DNA of 64,000 nt from Dethiosulfovibrio faecalis. Lineage in GTDB: Bacteria; Synergistota; Synergistia; Synergistales; Dethiosulfovibrionaceae. Below, one piece after another: positions 52,485-59,949 of this stretch. The position numbers and the translations under genes were made by a program. The stretch covers positions 17,731-81,730 of the forward strand of contig NZ_JAKGUE010000011.1 of NCBI RefSeq assembly GCF_021568795.1, given 5' to 3'. The notes beneath the pieces were generated by a model, which saw only the letters and a program-made list of their open reading frames with translations, was not told where the DNA came from and made no database searches. Numbering within the stretch: position 1 is the stretch's first letter; each line of letters opens with the position of its first letter.

Positions 52485-53741
52485 TTAACCGTCGATCTCC
52501 CCGTCACCCGATACGATCGGCTTGAGATCGTAATCGGACGCCTGGGCCAACTCCGCAGGAGACTTCTCCCCATCGGTCTCCTCCTGAATGGGAGAGACGA
52601 CCATACCGGGCCTGACCGACTGAAGCCCCAGGAACACGATCCTCTCGCCGCCCTCCAGGCCGGAGAGAACCTCGCAGTTTTTACCTATGGAATCCCCTAC
52701 GACTACTCCCCTCCTGTCCACCTTATTGGCATCGTCAACGACGTAGACGAAATCTCCCTGGCCGTCGGCCATGACGGATTCCTGAGGTATGACCGGAACC
52801 ACGTTGGACCTGGAAGGCCTGGCTTCGATCCTGACCATAGAGCCGGGAACGAGGGCTCCCCCATCGTTCTCGAACCTAAGGCTGACCGTTATGGTGCCGG
52901 TCCCCTTATCCATGACGTTGTCCTCGAAGTCCCTCTCGCCTTTTTTGGGGTAGACCTCTCCGTTGACCAGCTTTATGGTCGCGTCGAACACCGACTGATC
53001 CCGGCTTTTGAAGGAATCCAGCTGATCCAGATATTCCCTGTCCGGCAGGGCGAAGGAAACCCTTATGGGATCCATCTGCACTATCTTGGTCAGGGTCGTA
53101 GTCCCAGCCGGGGTGACGTAGTTACCCTTGGTGTAGAACGCCTCTCCCACTTTTCCCGTTATGGGGGCCTTTATCTTGGTGTAGCTCAGATCTATCTGGG
53201 CCAGAGACAGAGACGCCTTGGCCTGCTGTACCTGGGCCTTCGCCTGGAGAAGATCGCTCTGGGCCATGTCTATGTCCGACGCCGAAACGCTCCTGGAGTC
53301 GGCGGCATTGAGTCTCTTAAGATATTTGGAAGCCCTGTCGTAGTTGGCCTCCGCCTTGGCCAGCTCGGCCTTCCTGAGAGACACAGTAGTCCTGAACTGT
53401 CTGTCGTCTATGGAGAAAAGAAGGTCGCCCTCCTTCACCATGGATCCTTCCTGGAAGTGTACCTCCGCTATCTCTCCGCTTATCTGGGGCCTTATGGACA
53501 CCGACTGTATGGGCTCCACCCTGCCGATATACTCCCTGGGGACTGCCAGATCGGCCTTTCGAACCACGTGGAGCACCACCACGGGAGCCTGGGGCTTCGC
53601 CTGTTCGACCGCCTGAGCTTCGGCCCGGGCCTCGTCCTGCGCCTTTCCGACGAAGTACTCCCTTCCGAAGAAAGCCGCCGCTCCCAGTATCAGGATCAGT
53701 AAAACCGCCTTGGCCGAACCCCTTCTGCCTACGTTACCCAT
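52485..53741 (-). CDS. RND efflux periplasmic adaptor (AcrA/MexA type)
   Basis: A 418-residue membrane-fusion protein with an N-terminal anchor helix (AVLLILILGAAAFFG), a lipoyl-like half (EVHFQEGSMVKEGDLLFSID), an alpha-hairpin, the second half (IKAPITGKVGEAFYTKGNYV), a beta-barrel and C-terminal membrane-proximal domain. Start ATG 53741 is preferred over an in-frame upstream GTG because AGGTG lies 9 bases before it. It links the pump at 49332 to the channel at 47748. Confidence 0.92.
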   Translation of the reverse strand: MGNVGRRGSAKAVLLILILGAAAFFGREYFVGKAQDEARAEAQAVEQAKPQAPVVVLHVVRKADLAVPREYIGRVEPIQSVSIRPQISGEIAEVHFQEGSMVKEGDLLFSIDDRQFRTTVSLRKAELAKAEANYDRASKYLKRLNAADSRSVSASDIDMAQSDLLQAKAQVQQAKASLSLAQIDLSYTKIKAPITGKVGEAFYTKGNYVTPAGTTTLTKIVQMDPIRVSFALPDREYLDQLDSFKSRDQSVFDATIKLVNGEVYPKKGERDFEDNVMDKGTGTITVSLRFENDGGALVPGSMVRIEARPSRSNVVPVIPQESVMADGQGDFVYVVDDANKVDRRGVVVGDSIGKNCEVLSGLEGGERIVFLGLQSVRPGMVVSPIQEETDGEKSPAELAQASDYDLKPIVSGDGEIDG

Positions 53742-53776
53742 GTATAAAAGCACCTACCCTTCGAACTCGAAAAAAA

Positions 53777-54406
53777 TCAATCCACCAACAGACCCCTTAT
53801 GACCAGGTCTCTGACGGTGTACACGTAAACCTCTCCGGGAAAGCTCACCATTCCCGCAGAAAACTGCTTGGCTACCCCCATGGTCATGGCGTTTATGGCT
53901 GCCTCGGCCATGGCGGGCTCGATAGGCCGAAACACTCCGGACTTCACTCCCATGGCTATGACCTCGGCCATGACCTTTCTGACCTCTCTCATAGGGTGAT
54001 CCTCGTGACAGGCATGATCGGGGTCTATCTTCCTACGCAGATCCTTGTCCTCGTAATAGGCCTGGACCGTGGCGGAGATCAGCTTCCTCTTCTCGTAGAG
54101 GTCCATGAAGGTTTTGCCCACTATTTTCCTCAACAGCTCGACCGGATCGGACTTGGCCAGGTCGACGGATCGGACGAAGTCCCTTATCTCCTCGGTGTTC
54201 CTCTCCATCACGGAAAAGAGGATATCCCTCTTGTCCTTGAAGTAGTTGTAGACCGTTCCCTTGGAGACCCCCGCCTCCTTGGCTATCCGGTCCATGGTGG
54301 TGCCTTTCCACCCCTCTTCCTGAAGGAGCTTCTCCACCGCCGAGATGAGAGATTCTCTTGTCATACTCTCCAATACGGCCTTCTTCCTGGCGGAAAGCCT
54401 CGCCAT
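53777..54406 (-). CDS. TetR-family repressor of the RND operon
   Basis: A 209-residue regulator with an N-terminal HTH (about 25-65): MDRIAKEAGVSKGTVYNYFKDKRD, a clean TetR motif. The remaining helices bind an inducer. First gene of the TetR-adaptor-pump-channel operon. Two copies of a TGACCGACGGT site lie between its promoter and start (54432-54463), a likely autoregulatory operator. ATG 54406 follows GGGAGGTG. Confidence 0.92.
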   Translation of the reverse strand: MARLSARKKAVLESMTRESLISAVEKLLQEEGWKGTTMDRIAKEAGVSKGTVYNYFKDKRDILFSVMERNTEEIRDFVRSVDLAKSDPVELLRKIVGKTFMDLYEKRKLISATVQAYYEDKDLRRKIDPDHACHEDHPMREVRKVMAEVIAMGVKSGVFRPIEPAMAEAAINAMTMGVAKQFSAGMVSFPGEVYVYTVRDLVIRGLLVD

Positions 54407-54431
54407 GGCCTACACCTCCCTATCATATCCA

Positions 54432-54463
54432 TGACCGACGGTTTTTATTTTGACCGACGGTCA
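54432..54463. promoter_or_regulatory. Double TetR operator
   Basis: TGACCGACGGT occurs at 54432-54442 and again at 54451-54463, where it extends to the near-palindrome TGACCGACGGTCA. The repeats are 19 bases apart and lie just after the predicted start of transcription. Confidence 0.65.
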
Positions 54464-54476
54464 TCATAGATAAAAG

Positions 54477-54505
54477 AGTCTATTCGATCGGCGGCTCTTT
54501 GTCAA
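54477..54505 (-). promoter_or_regulatory. Main promoter of the RND operon
   Basis: Minus strand: TTGACA (54505-54500), 17-base spacer, TAGACT (54482-54477). Confidence 0.7.
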
Positions 54506-54531
54506 CGACTGTCTTACCGAAAAATCGCTTG

Positions 54532-54553
54532 ACTTACTGAACGATAAGTAAGT
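54532..54553. promoter_or_regulatory. Second operator-like palindrome
   Basis: ACTTACT and AGTAAGT form a perfect 7-bp inverted repeat (spacer 8). It overlaps the -10 box of a second candidate promoter (54550-54578). Its sequence differs from the TGACCGACGGT site, so another regulator may bind. Confidence 0.45.
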
Positions 54554-54578
54554 TAGCCTATATAAACAAAAAAGTCAA
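54550..54578 (-). promoter_or_regulatory. Possible second promoter of the RND operon
   Basis: Minus strand: TTGACT (54578-54573), 17-base spacer, TAACTT (54555-54550). Confidence 0.4.
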
Positions 54579-54680
54579 TGGAACAACATTACGAAATCGC
54601 TCCACCTAGGCTAGTTCAAGTCTTTGTTTCGGTCTGTCCCCATGTAGAAAGTGGATAAAACGGTGGGGATCACCTCAAAA

Positions 54681-54714
54681 GAACGGGCCAGGGATAAATA
54701 TCCCTGGCCCGTTC
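54681..54714 (-). terminator. Terminator of the ABC-cupin operon
   Basis: A perfect 16-bp stem (54681-54696 with 54699-54714) and 2-base loop, followed on the minus strand by TTTTGAGG. It lies 25 bases after the last cupin gene. Confidence 0.8.
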
Positions 54715-54738
54715 GACGATATTTGCAAGAGCTTATAT

Positions 54739-55086
54739 CTACGCTTTTACCATTACCAAAAGCATTTTATAAGGGGTGAGTGCCTTTAGGGCATGAGGCA
54801 CATTGGCGGGCATAACCACAGCATCCCCCGCTTTGGCGGTGGTACAGTCCTCACCTATGGTTATCTTGACACTTCCTTCTAGTACGTAAGCCATGGCATC
54901 TCCCGGGGCACGATGGGTACTTAACCCTTCGTTGGTATCGAAGGAAAACATCGTCACCACAACGCCTGGCTTGTTAGCCAAAGTAAGGCTAGAGACCTTC
55001 CCTGGATTTATTGCAACGAGATCGGTCAGAGTAAAAGGCACACAGTGTTCCACATTTTTAATGATTTTTTCCGCAGTTTCCACCAT
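54739..55086 (-). CDS. Small cupin-domain protein (second cupin)
   Basis: A 115-residue single-domain cupin. Cupin motif 1 is present as STHRAPGDAMAYVLEGSVKITIG (about 56-78) and motif 2 as AGDAVVMPANVPHALKAL (about 86-103), giving His residues for a metal. Function is not readable; such proteins serve as isomerases, dioxygenases or ligand sensors. Last gene of the NitT/TauT-type ABC operon, 21 bases after the other cupin. Confidence 0.82.
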   Translation of the reverse strand: MVETAEKIIKNVEHCVPFTLTDLVAINPGKVSSLTLANKPGVVVTMFSFDTNEGLSTHRAPGDAMAYVLEGSVKITIGEDCTTAKAGDAVVMPANVPHALKALTPYKMLLVMVKA

Positions 55087-55107
55087 CTTTATCGCTCCTT
55101 CTAAAAA

Positions 55108-55443
55108 TCAAATCATGGTAATCTGTAGTACCTTGAAAGCCTCTGCGCCACCTACGGCATGAGGAACGTCCTTAGGCACCATAAAGACCTCTCCAGCCTT
55201 TAACCTGCTCTTTCGCTCTCCCTGAGCGATCAAGGTCTCTCCTTCCACCACTAGATACATGGTATCTCCGGGGTAACGCTCTTCGCTCACCATTTCCCTG
55301 TCCGCAAAGGTAAAAAGCGAGACGTGCACGTGATCGCTTTCGGAAAGGGCCATGCTCACAACCTGGTTCTTCTCTCCTTCGATAAGAGACGCCAGTCCCT
55401 CCGCTTCCTGTGTCGGAAGATTTTTTAGAATCCCCACTCGCAA
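55108..55443 (-). CDS. Small cupin-domain protein (first cupin)
   Basis: A 111-residue cupin with the same order of motifs as its neighbour: SEERYPGDTMYLVVEGETLIA and AGEVFMVPKDVPHAVGGAE. The first motif lacks the usual leading His (Glu-Arg instead), so its metal site may be altered. Start TTG 55443 with AGGAGG upstream; the earlier in-frame ATG at 55473 lacks a site, and GTG 55437 is an alternative. The two cupins may be a duplicated pair working on the imported compound. Confidence 0.78.
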   Translation of the reverse strand: MRVGILKNLPTQEAEGLASLIEGEKNQVVSMALSESDHVHVSLFTFADREMVSEERYPGDTMYLVVEGETLIAQGERKSRLKAGEVFMVPKDVPHAVGGAEAFKVLQITMI

Positions 55444-55507
55444 ATCCCTCCTATAAAAGTTAAAACTCGTCATCTAGCGAGATCGTACTAATCCCCTCAC
55501 GGACGGA

Positions 55508-56200
55508 TCACACCGTGATAAGGGAGATTATCCGGGCACGCATCTCCGAAAGCTCCTCGGTATCCACATGGCGCCCTTCTCTTCCAGAAAGGGAGATCTC
55601 TTCGATCACCCTGGCAGGACGACGTGAAAAAACCAGTATCCGACTTGCGACCGTCAAGGCTTCATCGATTTCGTGAGTTATGAATAGCACTCCCTGTCTT
55701 CTGGTTTCCCACACCCTCAAAAGAGTGGAAAGCATCTCCTGTCGCAAACAATAATCTAAACCTTGAAAGGGTTCATCCATAAGCAGCAGCCGACTGGGAT
55801 AATAGAAAGCCCTGGCTATGCCGCATCGTTTCAGCATGCCGCCAGAGAGCTGACTCGGATAGAACCCCTCAAACCCCTTTAGCCCGACAGCCTCTATAAG
55901 ACCAAGAATCTCCTCCCTATTCTCGACGTTCCTCACAAGTCGAACATTGTCGTATACAGTTTCCCAAGGAAGGAGCCGGTTATCCTGAAAGACATAGGCT
56001 ATACACTCTCTGTCCGCTTCCACGATCCCTCGATCGGGAGACACCAGACCGGAGATAGCGTTAAGCAAAGTTGACTTTCCACAGCCGGAAGGCCCTATGA
56101 CAGCTACTATTTCGTCCTCTTTGACTTCGAATGAAACGTCCTGCAAAACAGGAAGGGAACGGAAGCTTTTCGTTACATTACGAACTCGTAACACGTCCAT
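55508..56200 (-). CDS. ABC transporter ATPase (NitT/TauT type)
   Basis: A 230-residue ATP-binding subunit. Walker A VIGPSGCGKSTLL, Q-loop in CIAYVFQDNRLLPWETV, signature LSGGMLKRCGIARAF, Walker B LLLMDEPFQGLD and switch His in LFITHEIDEAL are all seen. Belongs to the SsuB/TauB/NrtD-like importers of sulfonates, nitrate, pyrimidine precursors and similar anions. Start ATG 56200 (GGAAGG just before); a longer start at 56233 is possible. Overlaps the permease gene. Confidence 0.92.
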   Translation of the reverse strand: MDVLRVRNVTKSFRSLPVLQDVSFEVKEDEIVAVIGPSGCGKSTLLNAISGLVSPDRGIVEADRECIAYVFQDNRLLPWETVYDNVRLVRNVENREEILGLIEAVGLKGFEGFYPSQLSGGMLKRCGIARAFYYPSRLLLMDEPFQGLDYCLRQEMLSTLLRVWETRRQGVLFITHEIDEALTVASRILVFSRRPARVIEEISLSGREGRHVDTEELSEMRARIISLITV

Positions 56201-56921
56201 CGTCCTTCCAGGAAAATAGAAACCGGGCGACATACCCCGAGAGATAGAACAGCGCCACGGTGATTATGGACCAGGCTATTATGGTCTCGGGTTCCACGTT
56301 CAACCTCGCATCTTTTATCATTCCACCGATACCGTCGCTGGTCGTCAGGACCTCGCCCATGACGACTATTTTCCATGCAAGCCCCAAAGCTACTTTAAAG
56401 CTGGAATTGAAGTAGGACATCACCGACGGGAAAACGACGTGAAACATCTTCTTTCTCTCCGAGAAACGATACAGATACGCCATCTCGAGAAGCCCGGGAT
56501 CCACGTTCCTGATACCCTCGGAGACACTGATAGAGATGACCGGAATGGTCGCCGTGACAACTATGAACACGGCAGGCTTGCCGTTAAACCCGAACCACAC
56601 CAACGCCAGGACCACCCATGCCACAGGCGGGACGGTCTGAAGGATCCCCACCATGGGAGAAAGGATATTCCGAAACCGCTCGGAATATCCCATGATAACT
56701 CCAAGGATCACCCCGCCCAGAACCCCCACGAAAAGCCCGGCGAGCAGACGAAAGAGGGTAATCAGGATCATCGAGTAGAGAGCAGGGGTCGAGCATATCT
56801 CGTAGAGAGATTGGCAAACGCTCTTTATGGCCGGAACCACGAGAGGAGAGAAGAAAAAGGTCAGAGATTGCCATAGTCCTAAGACCAGAAGCAACGAAAG
56901 AGCTCTATCCGCAACCGCCAT
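56178..56921 (-). CDS. ABC transporter permease (NitT/TauT type)
   Basis: A 247-residue inner-membrane permease with about six helices and the EAA loop SVSEGIRNVDPGLLEMAYLYRFSERKKMFHVVFPSVM, then FNSSFKVALGLAWKIVVMGEVL. This is the SsuC/TauC-like family. The start ATG 56921 sits 11 bases after the binding-protein stop; the frame is open upstream. Paired with the ATPase whose gene overlaps its end. Confidence 0.9.
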   Translation of the reverse strand: MAVADRALSLLLVLGLWQSLTFFFSPLVVPAIKSVCQSLYEICSTPALYSMILITLFRLLAGLFVGVLGGVILGVIMGYSERFRNILSPMVGILQTVPPVAWVVLALVWFGFNGKPAVFIVVTATIPVISISVSEGIRNVDPGLLEMAYLYRFSERKKMFHVVFPSVMSYFNSSFKVALGLAWKIVVMGEVLTTSDGIGGMIKDARLNVEPETIIAWSIITVALFYLSGYVARFLFSWKDDGRVTSS

Positions 56922-56931
56922 GGTTCGTTTT

Positions 56932-57903
56932 TTAGTCTTCGACGTAATACATGCCATCGTCGGGAACTCTGCCTCCAATCGTCCTGGGATCAAAGTCCAG
57001 CAAAAAGCCGAAGAAGAGATCCAGATCGGCTTTGGCCTCCATGGCATCCTCGAAATGAAGCCCCATGCTGGGTATCGCCCTGGTTAACAGTTCTCCATCC
57101 AGGGCTAGATATTTCTCGGCCAGTTTACCCGCCTCCTCAGGGTGTTCCAAGGTCCAGATAAGACCCTCTTCGTAGCCTTTCTGAAAATCTTCTACGAGAT
57201 CGGGGTTTTTTTTCGCGAAATCTCCCATAACTCCCATCCCCGCATTGGGAATTCTGGAATCGTTCTTGTTAATACGTCGCCACTCCTCCTCGAAGCTCGC
57301 GCCTACCCGGGCTTTCGGATTGGACATAAGAACCTTGGTGGCCATGGGCTCGATCAGAGTTGCGTATTCCGCCCTGCCCGAGGCGATCATAGCAGCTACC
57401 TCGGGCATGGAAGCGTAAACGATATTTACGTCCTTTTCGGGATCGAGCCCCGCCTCTTCCAAAAAACACCGGGTAAAGACATCGGGAGGAGAGCTCTTGA
57501 GGTTCACGTAGACATCCTTACCTCTGAGATCACTCCAGCTTCTAAACTCTCGGTCCGTGGTTATAAAATAGGTGACGCCCCATGTGTTCACGTTCAGAAG
57601 CCTTACATCCAACCCCTTGTTGTAGAGCTTGGACATAACGGTCAGAGGGAAAGCCAGAAAGTGATGCTTTTTATCCTGCACCATGGCTATTAAGGTCTCG
57701 GCCTCACTCCAAAAATCTAACTTGATCCTTACTTCGTCGCCTAGAGTATTGTTTTCCATCATGTAGAGCAACGGCAATGCAGGAGGGGCCTTAGGAGTCC
57801 CTACGGTTATTAAAAAAGTCCCTTTCTCCTCGGAGTATCCAGAAGCGACCATTAGAAAAACCATGGTAACCGCGCACATGACACCTATAATTCTCTTCAG
57901 CAT
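56932..57903 (-). CDS. ABC transporter substrate-binding protein (NitT/TauT type)
   Basis: A 323-residue periplasmic binding protein with a signal peptide (cut about residue 24). NMT1/SsuA-like features include ITVGTPKAPPALPLLYMMEN, LAFPLTVMSKLYNKGLDVRLL and GKDVYVNLKSSPPDVFTRCFLEEAGLDPEKDVNIVYA. Ligand unknown; the family binds sulfonates, nitrate or thiamine-pyrimidine precursors. First gene of its operon; a perfect 7-bp inverted repeat covers its predicted start of transcription. Confidence 0.88.
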   Translation of the reverse strand: MLKRIIGVMCAVTMVFLMVASGYSEEKGTFLITVGTPKAPPALPLLYMMENNTLGDEVRIKLDFWSEAETLIAMVQDKKHHFLAFPLTVMSKLYNKGLDVRLLNVNTWGVTYFITTDREFRSWSDLRGKDVYVNLKSSPPDVFTRCFLEEAGLDPEKDVNIVYASMPEVAAMIASGRAEYATLIEPMATKVLMSNPKARVGASFEEEWRRINKNDSRIPNAGMGVMGDFAKKNPDLVEDFQKGYEEGLIWTLEHPEEAGKLAEKYLALDGELLTRAIPSMGLHFEDAMEAKADLDLFFGFLLDFDPRTIGGRVPDDGMYYVED

Positions 57904-57960
57904 CTTAATCTACCCTTTCTTGACCGTCTTAAACCTCGTCAAGCGACGAAAGTCATTGCA

Positions 57961-57983
57961 TGTCTAACGAACTAAATTAGACA
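57961..57983. promoter_or_regulatory. Operator-like palindrome of the ABC-cupin operon
   Basis: TGTCTAA (57961-57967) and TTAGACA (57977-57983), perfect inverted repeat with a 9-base spacer, overlapping the predicted start of transcription. Confidence 0.55.
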
Positions 57984-57984
57984 A

Positions 57985-58013
57985 ACCTTACTATGTAAGA
58001 TCTAGCCTGTCAA
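57985..58013 (-). promoter_or_regulatory. Possible promoter of the ABC-cupin operon
   Basis: Minus strand: perfect TTGACA (58013-58008), 17-base spacer, weak TAAGGT (57990-57985). A weak -10 suits activation or tight control. Confidence 0.45.
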
Positions 58014-58056
58014 GAAAAACAACGAGGCTAAGGCAGGGTCTTACCTCTAGTACCAG

Positions 58057-58085
58057 TTGACGAACAGCCGTCAGGGTCATAGAAT
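58057..58085 (+). promoter_or_regulatory. Promoter of the ybh-like exporter operon
   Basis: TTGACG (58057-58062), 17-base spacer, TAGAAT (58080-58085), 43 bases before the regulator start. Confidence 0.7.
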
Positions 58086-58097
58086 AAAACAAACGAT

Positions 58098-58114
58098 TTA
58101 AACGCATGTTTGAA
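58098..58114. promoter_or_regulatory. Candidate CecR-type operator
   Basis: A 17-bp imperfect palindrome centred on GCAT (AAAC-GCAT-GTTT with TT/AA flanks), between promoter and the TetR/CecR gene. Confidence 0.4.
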
Positions 58115-58127
58115 AAGGAGACTCGAC

Positions 58128-58772
58128 ATGACAGGGATAAAGACGACCAAGCAGAAGATCCTCGACGCCGCAGGGATAGTTTTCGGGGAGAAAAGCTACA
58201 ACGAGGCCACGATAAGGGAGATATGTTCACTGGCCGAGGTAAACCTTGCGTCGGTAAACTACCACTTCGGGAGCAAGGAGATGCTGTACCGGGCCCTCCT
58301 GGAGAACATACTCACCACCATCATAGAGAGACATCCGGCTGTGCCGCCGGGAGACCACTCCGCCGAGGAAAGGCTGGCCTTTTTCCTGAGAGCCTACGTC
58401 AATCGGCTCGTCGGAGAGGCTCGAATCCCCGGCAACGAGGGCAGAATAGCCCTGCTTTCACGGGAACTGCTCCATCCCTCGCCGATAATGACGGAACTCA
58501 TGGTCGAACACGTCTACCCCCAAAGGGACATACTAATGTCCACCGTGGCGGAGCTTTTGGGAGACGATGCCACGAGACGGCAGGTGCTGCTTTGCGTCAT
58601 GAGCTCGGTGAGTCAGTGCTTCTACATGATATTTTTCAGCGACACAATAAAGGCCATCGGCCTGGCCGGAGAGGCCAGGGATATAGACATGGACACCCTC
58701 GCCCGCCACGCCGCGACCTTCGCCCTGGCGGGTATAAAGGCGATCCGTAAGGGAGGGAAGATCGATGGATAA
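58128..58772 (+). CDS. cecR: TetR-family regulator of the CecR (YbiH) type
   Basis: A 214-residue regulator. The HTH (about 20-60) reads ATIREICSLAEVNLASVNYHFGSKEMLYRA; the SVNYHFGSK form and the C-terminal domain are those of CecR/YbiH. In E. coli cecR controls ybhGFSR, and here the same gene order follows directly. Start ATG 58128 has AAGGAG upstream; the earlier in-frame start is not supported. Overlaps the next gene by 8 bases. Likely represses its own operon. Confidence 0.9.
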   Translation: MTGIKTTKQKILDAAGIVFGEKSYNEATIREICSLAEVNLASVNYHFGSKEMLYRALLENILTTIIERHPAVPPGDHSAEERLAFFLRAYVNRLVGEARIPGNEGRIALLSRELLHPSPIMTELMVEHVYPQRDILMSTVAELLGDDATRRQVLLCVMSSVSQCFYMIFFSDTIKAIGLAGEARDIDMDTLARHAATFALAGIKAIRKGGKIDG

Positions 58773-59949
58773 AAAAAGGGCTTTCATAGGAATCGCCGCG
58801 GTAGGAGCGGCCCTTACGATAGCGGCAGCTGCGTCCTGGACCCTGGGAAAAAGCGGAAACGGGACCATCTCCCTCTCCGGAACGGTGGAGGCCACCACGT
58901 CGACCCTCAGCTTTCGTGTAGGAGGATATGTAAAGACCGTCCGCGTCGACGAGGGAGACCGGGTAAAAAAAGGGGAGGTCCTGGCGAAACTGGACACCGA
59001 AGATCTGAAGCTGGCGCTGGAGACTGCAATAGCAGAACAGATTATGGCGGCGGCGAACCTGGAGGAGATGGAGGAAGGCAGCCGCCCGGAGGAGATAGCC
59101 GCTGCCAGCGCCGACGTCCAGAAGGCCAAGGCGGCCTTGGCCGAGATGGAGGGAGGCTCCAGGGTCCAGCAGATAGCCGAGGCTCAGGCCAGGCTTAACC
59201 AGGCCGTCGCCGCCAGACGGTCCGCCGAGGCCACTTTGGAGATGGCCAAGGCAGACGACGAGAGGTTCGGAAACCTCTATAAATCGGGATCCATAGGCCA
59301 GAGGGAGTACGAATCCTACAGGACGGCATACCGCAACGCCCAGGAAAAACTCCACGAGGCGAGGGCATCGGTGTCGGCCGCCTCCCAACAGCTGAGCCTT
59401 CTGAAGGAGGGAAGTCGCAGGGAGGACGTACTACAGGCTTACGCCGCCCTTCAGGGAGCCCAGGCCCGCTACGACCTCGTAACGGCCGGTCCGAGAGAGG
59501 AGATCAAGACCCAGGCCAGAGCCAGACTGAGAGCGGCCAAGGCCAGAACCGACATGGCCGCTCTGAAATTGGAATACGCCGAGCTAAGGGCCCCCTTCGA
59601 CGGAACGGTGCTGGTGAAGGCCTCGGAAGAGGGAGAGAACGTCTCCCCCGGAACACCGGCCTTCTCCCTTGCCAGGCTGGACCGACCATGGATAAGGTGC
59701 TTCGTAATGGAGACCGACCTGCCCCACATAGCCCTCGGACAGAGCGCCTTGGTGGAGGTGGACGGACTGGACCGCAGGATCGAGGGCAAGGTGACATACA
59801 TATCCTCTCAGGCGGAGTTCACCCCCAAGACGGTGGAGACCAGGAAAGAACGGGTCAACCTGATGTACCGCATAAAGGTCCGGGTCGACAACGACGACGG
59901 AGTTCTAAAGATAGGCATGCCCGTTACGGTGAGGATAACCCCGAGATGA
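58765..59949 (+). CDS. ybhG: HlyD-family membrane-fusion protein (YbhG-like)
   Basis: A 394-residue adaptor with an N-terminal membrane helix (IGIAAVGAALTIAAAA), a split lipoyl-like domain (KTVRVDEGDRVKKGEVLAKLD and LRAPFDGTVLVKASEEGENV) and a long coiled-coil with four related turns (EEGSRPEEI, EGGSRVQQI, KEGSRREDV, AGPREEI). It connects the ABC exporter encoded next with the outer membrane. It overlaps both neighbours. Confidence 0.92.
   Translation: MDKKRAFIGIAAVGAALTIAAAASWTLGKSGNGTISLSGTVEATTSTLSFRVGGYVKTVRVDEGDRVKKGEVLAKLDTEDLKLALETAIAEQIMAAANLEEMEEGSRPEEIAAASADVQKAKAALAEMEGGSRVQQIAEAQARLNQAVAARRSAEATLEMAKADDERFGNLYKSGSIGQREYESYRTAYRNAQEKLHEARASVSAASQQLSLLKEGSRREDVLQAYAALQGAQARYDLVTAGPREEIKTQARARLRAAKARTDMAALKLEYAELRAPFDGTVLVKASEEGENVSPGTPAFSLARLDRPWIRCFVMETDLPHIALGQSALVEVDGLDRRIEGKVTYISSQAEFTPKTVETRKERVNLMYRIKVRVDNDDGVLKIGMPVTVRITPR

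Larger units (their letters stand above)
54407..54738. other. Intergenic region upstream of the RND operon, 332 bp
   Basis: Holds two candidate promoters and two palindromic regulatory regions for the RND operon, then the terminator of the cupin/ABC transcript (54681-54714). The stretch about 54590-54680 shows no gene; a weak TCCCCA/TGGGGA pairing is present but not assigned. Confidence 0.6.

Noticed and set aside
54590..54680. Possible small RNA between the RND operon and cupin terminator
   Set aside because: No plus-strand promoter with correct spacing was found; the hairpin at 54681 fits the minus-strand cupin transcript.
21205..57983. Shared 12-mer GAACTAAATTAG upstream of rdrA and the ABC-cupin operon
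   Set aside because: Identical 12-mers are expected by chance many times in 64 kb, and only the second site is part of a palindrome.
59688..59945. Upstream extension of the tandem ATPase gene
   Set aside because: It would overlap the adaptor gene by 260 bases; the ATG at 59946 gives the normal YbhF N-terminus.
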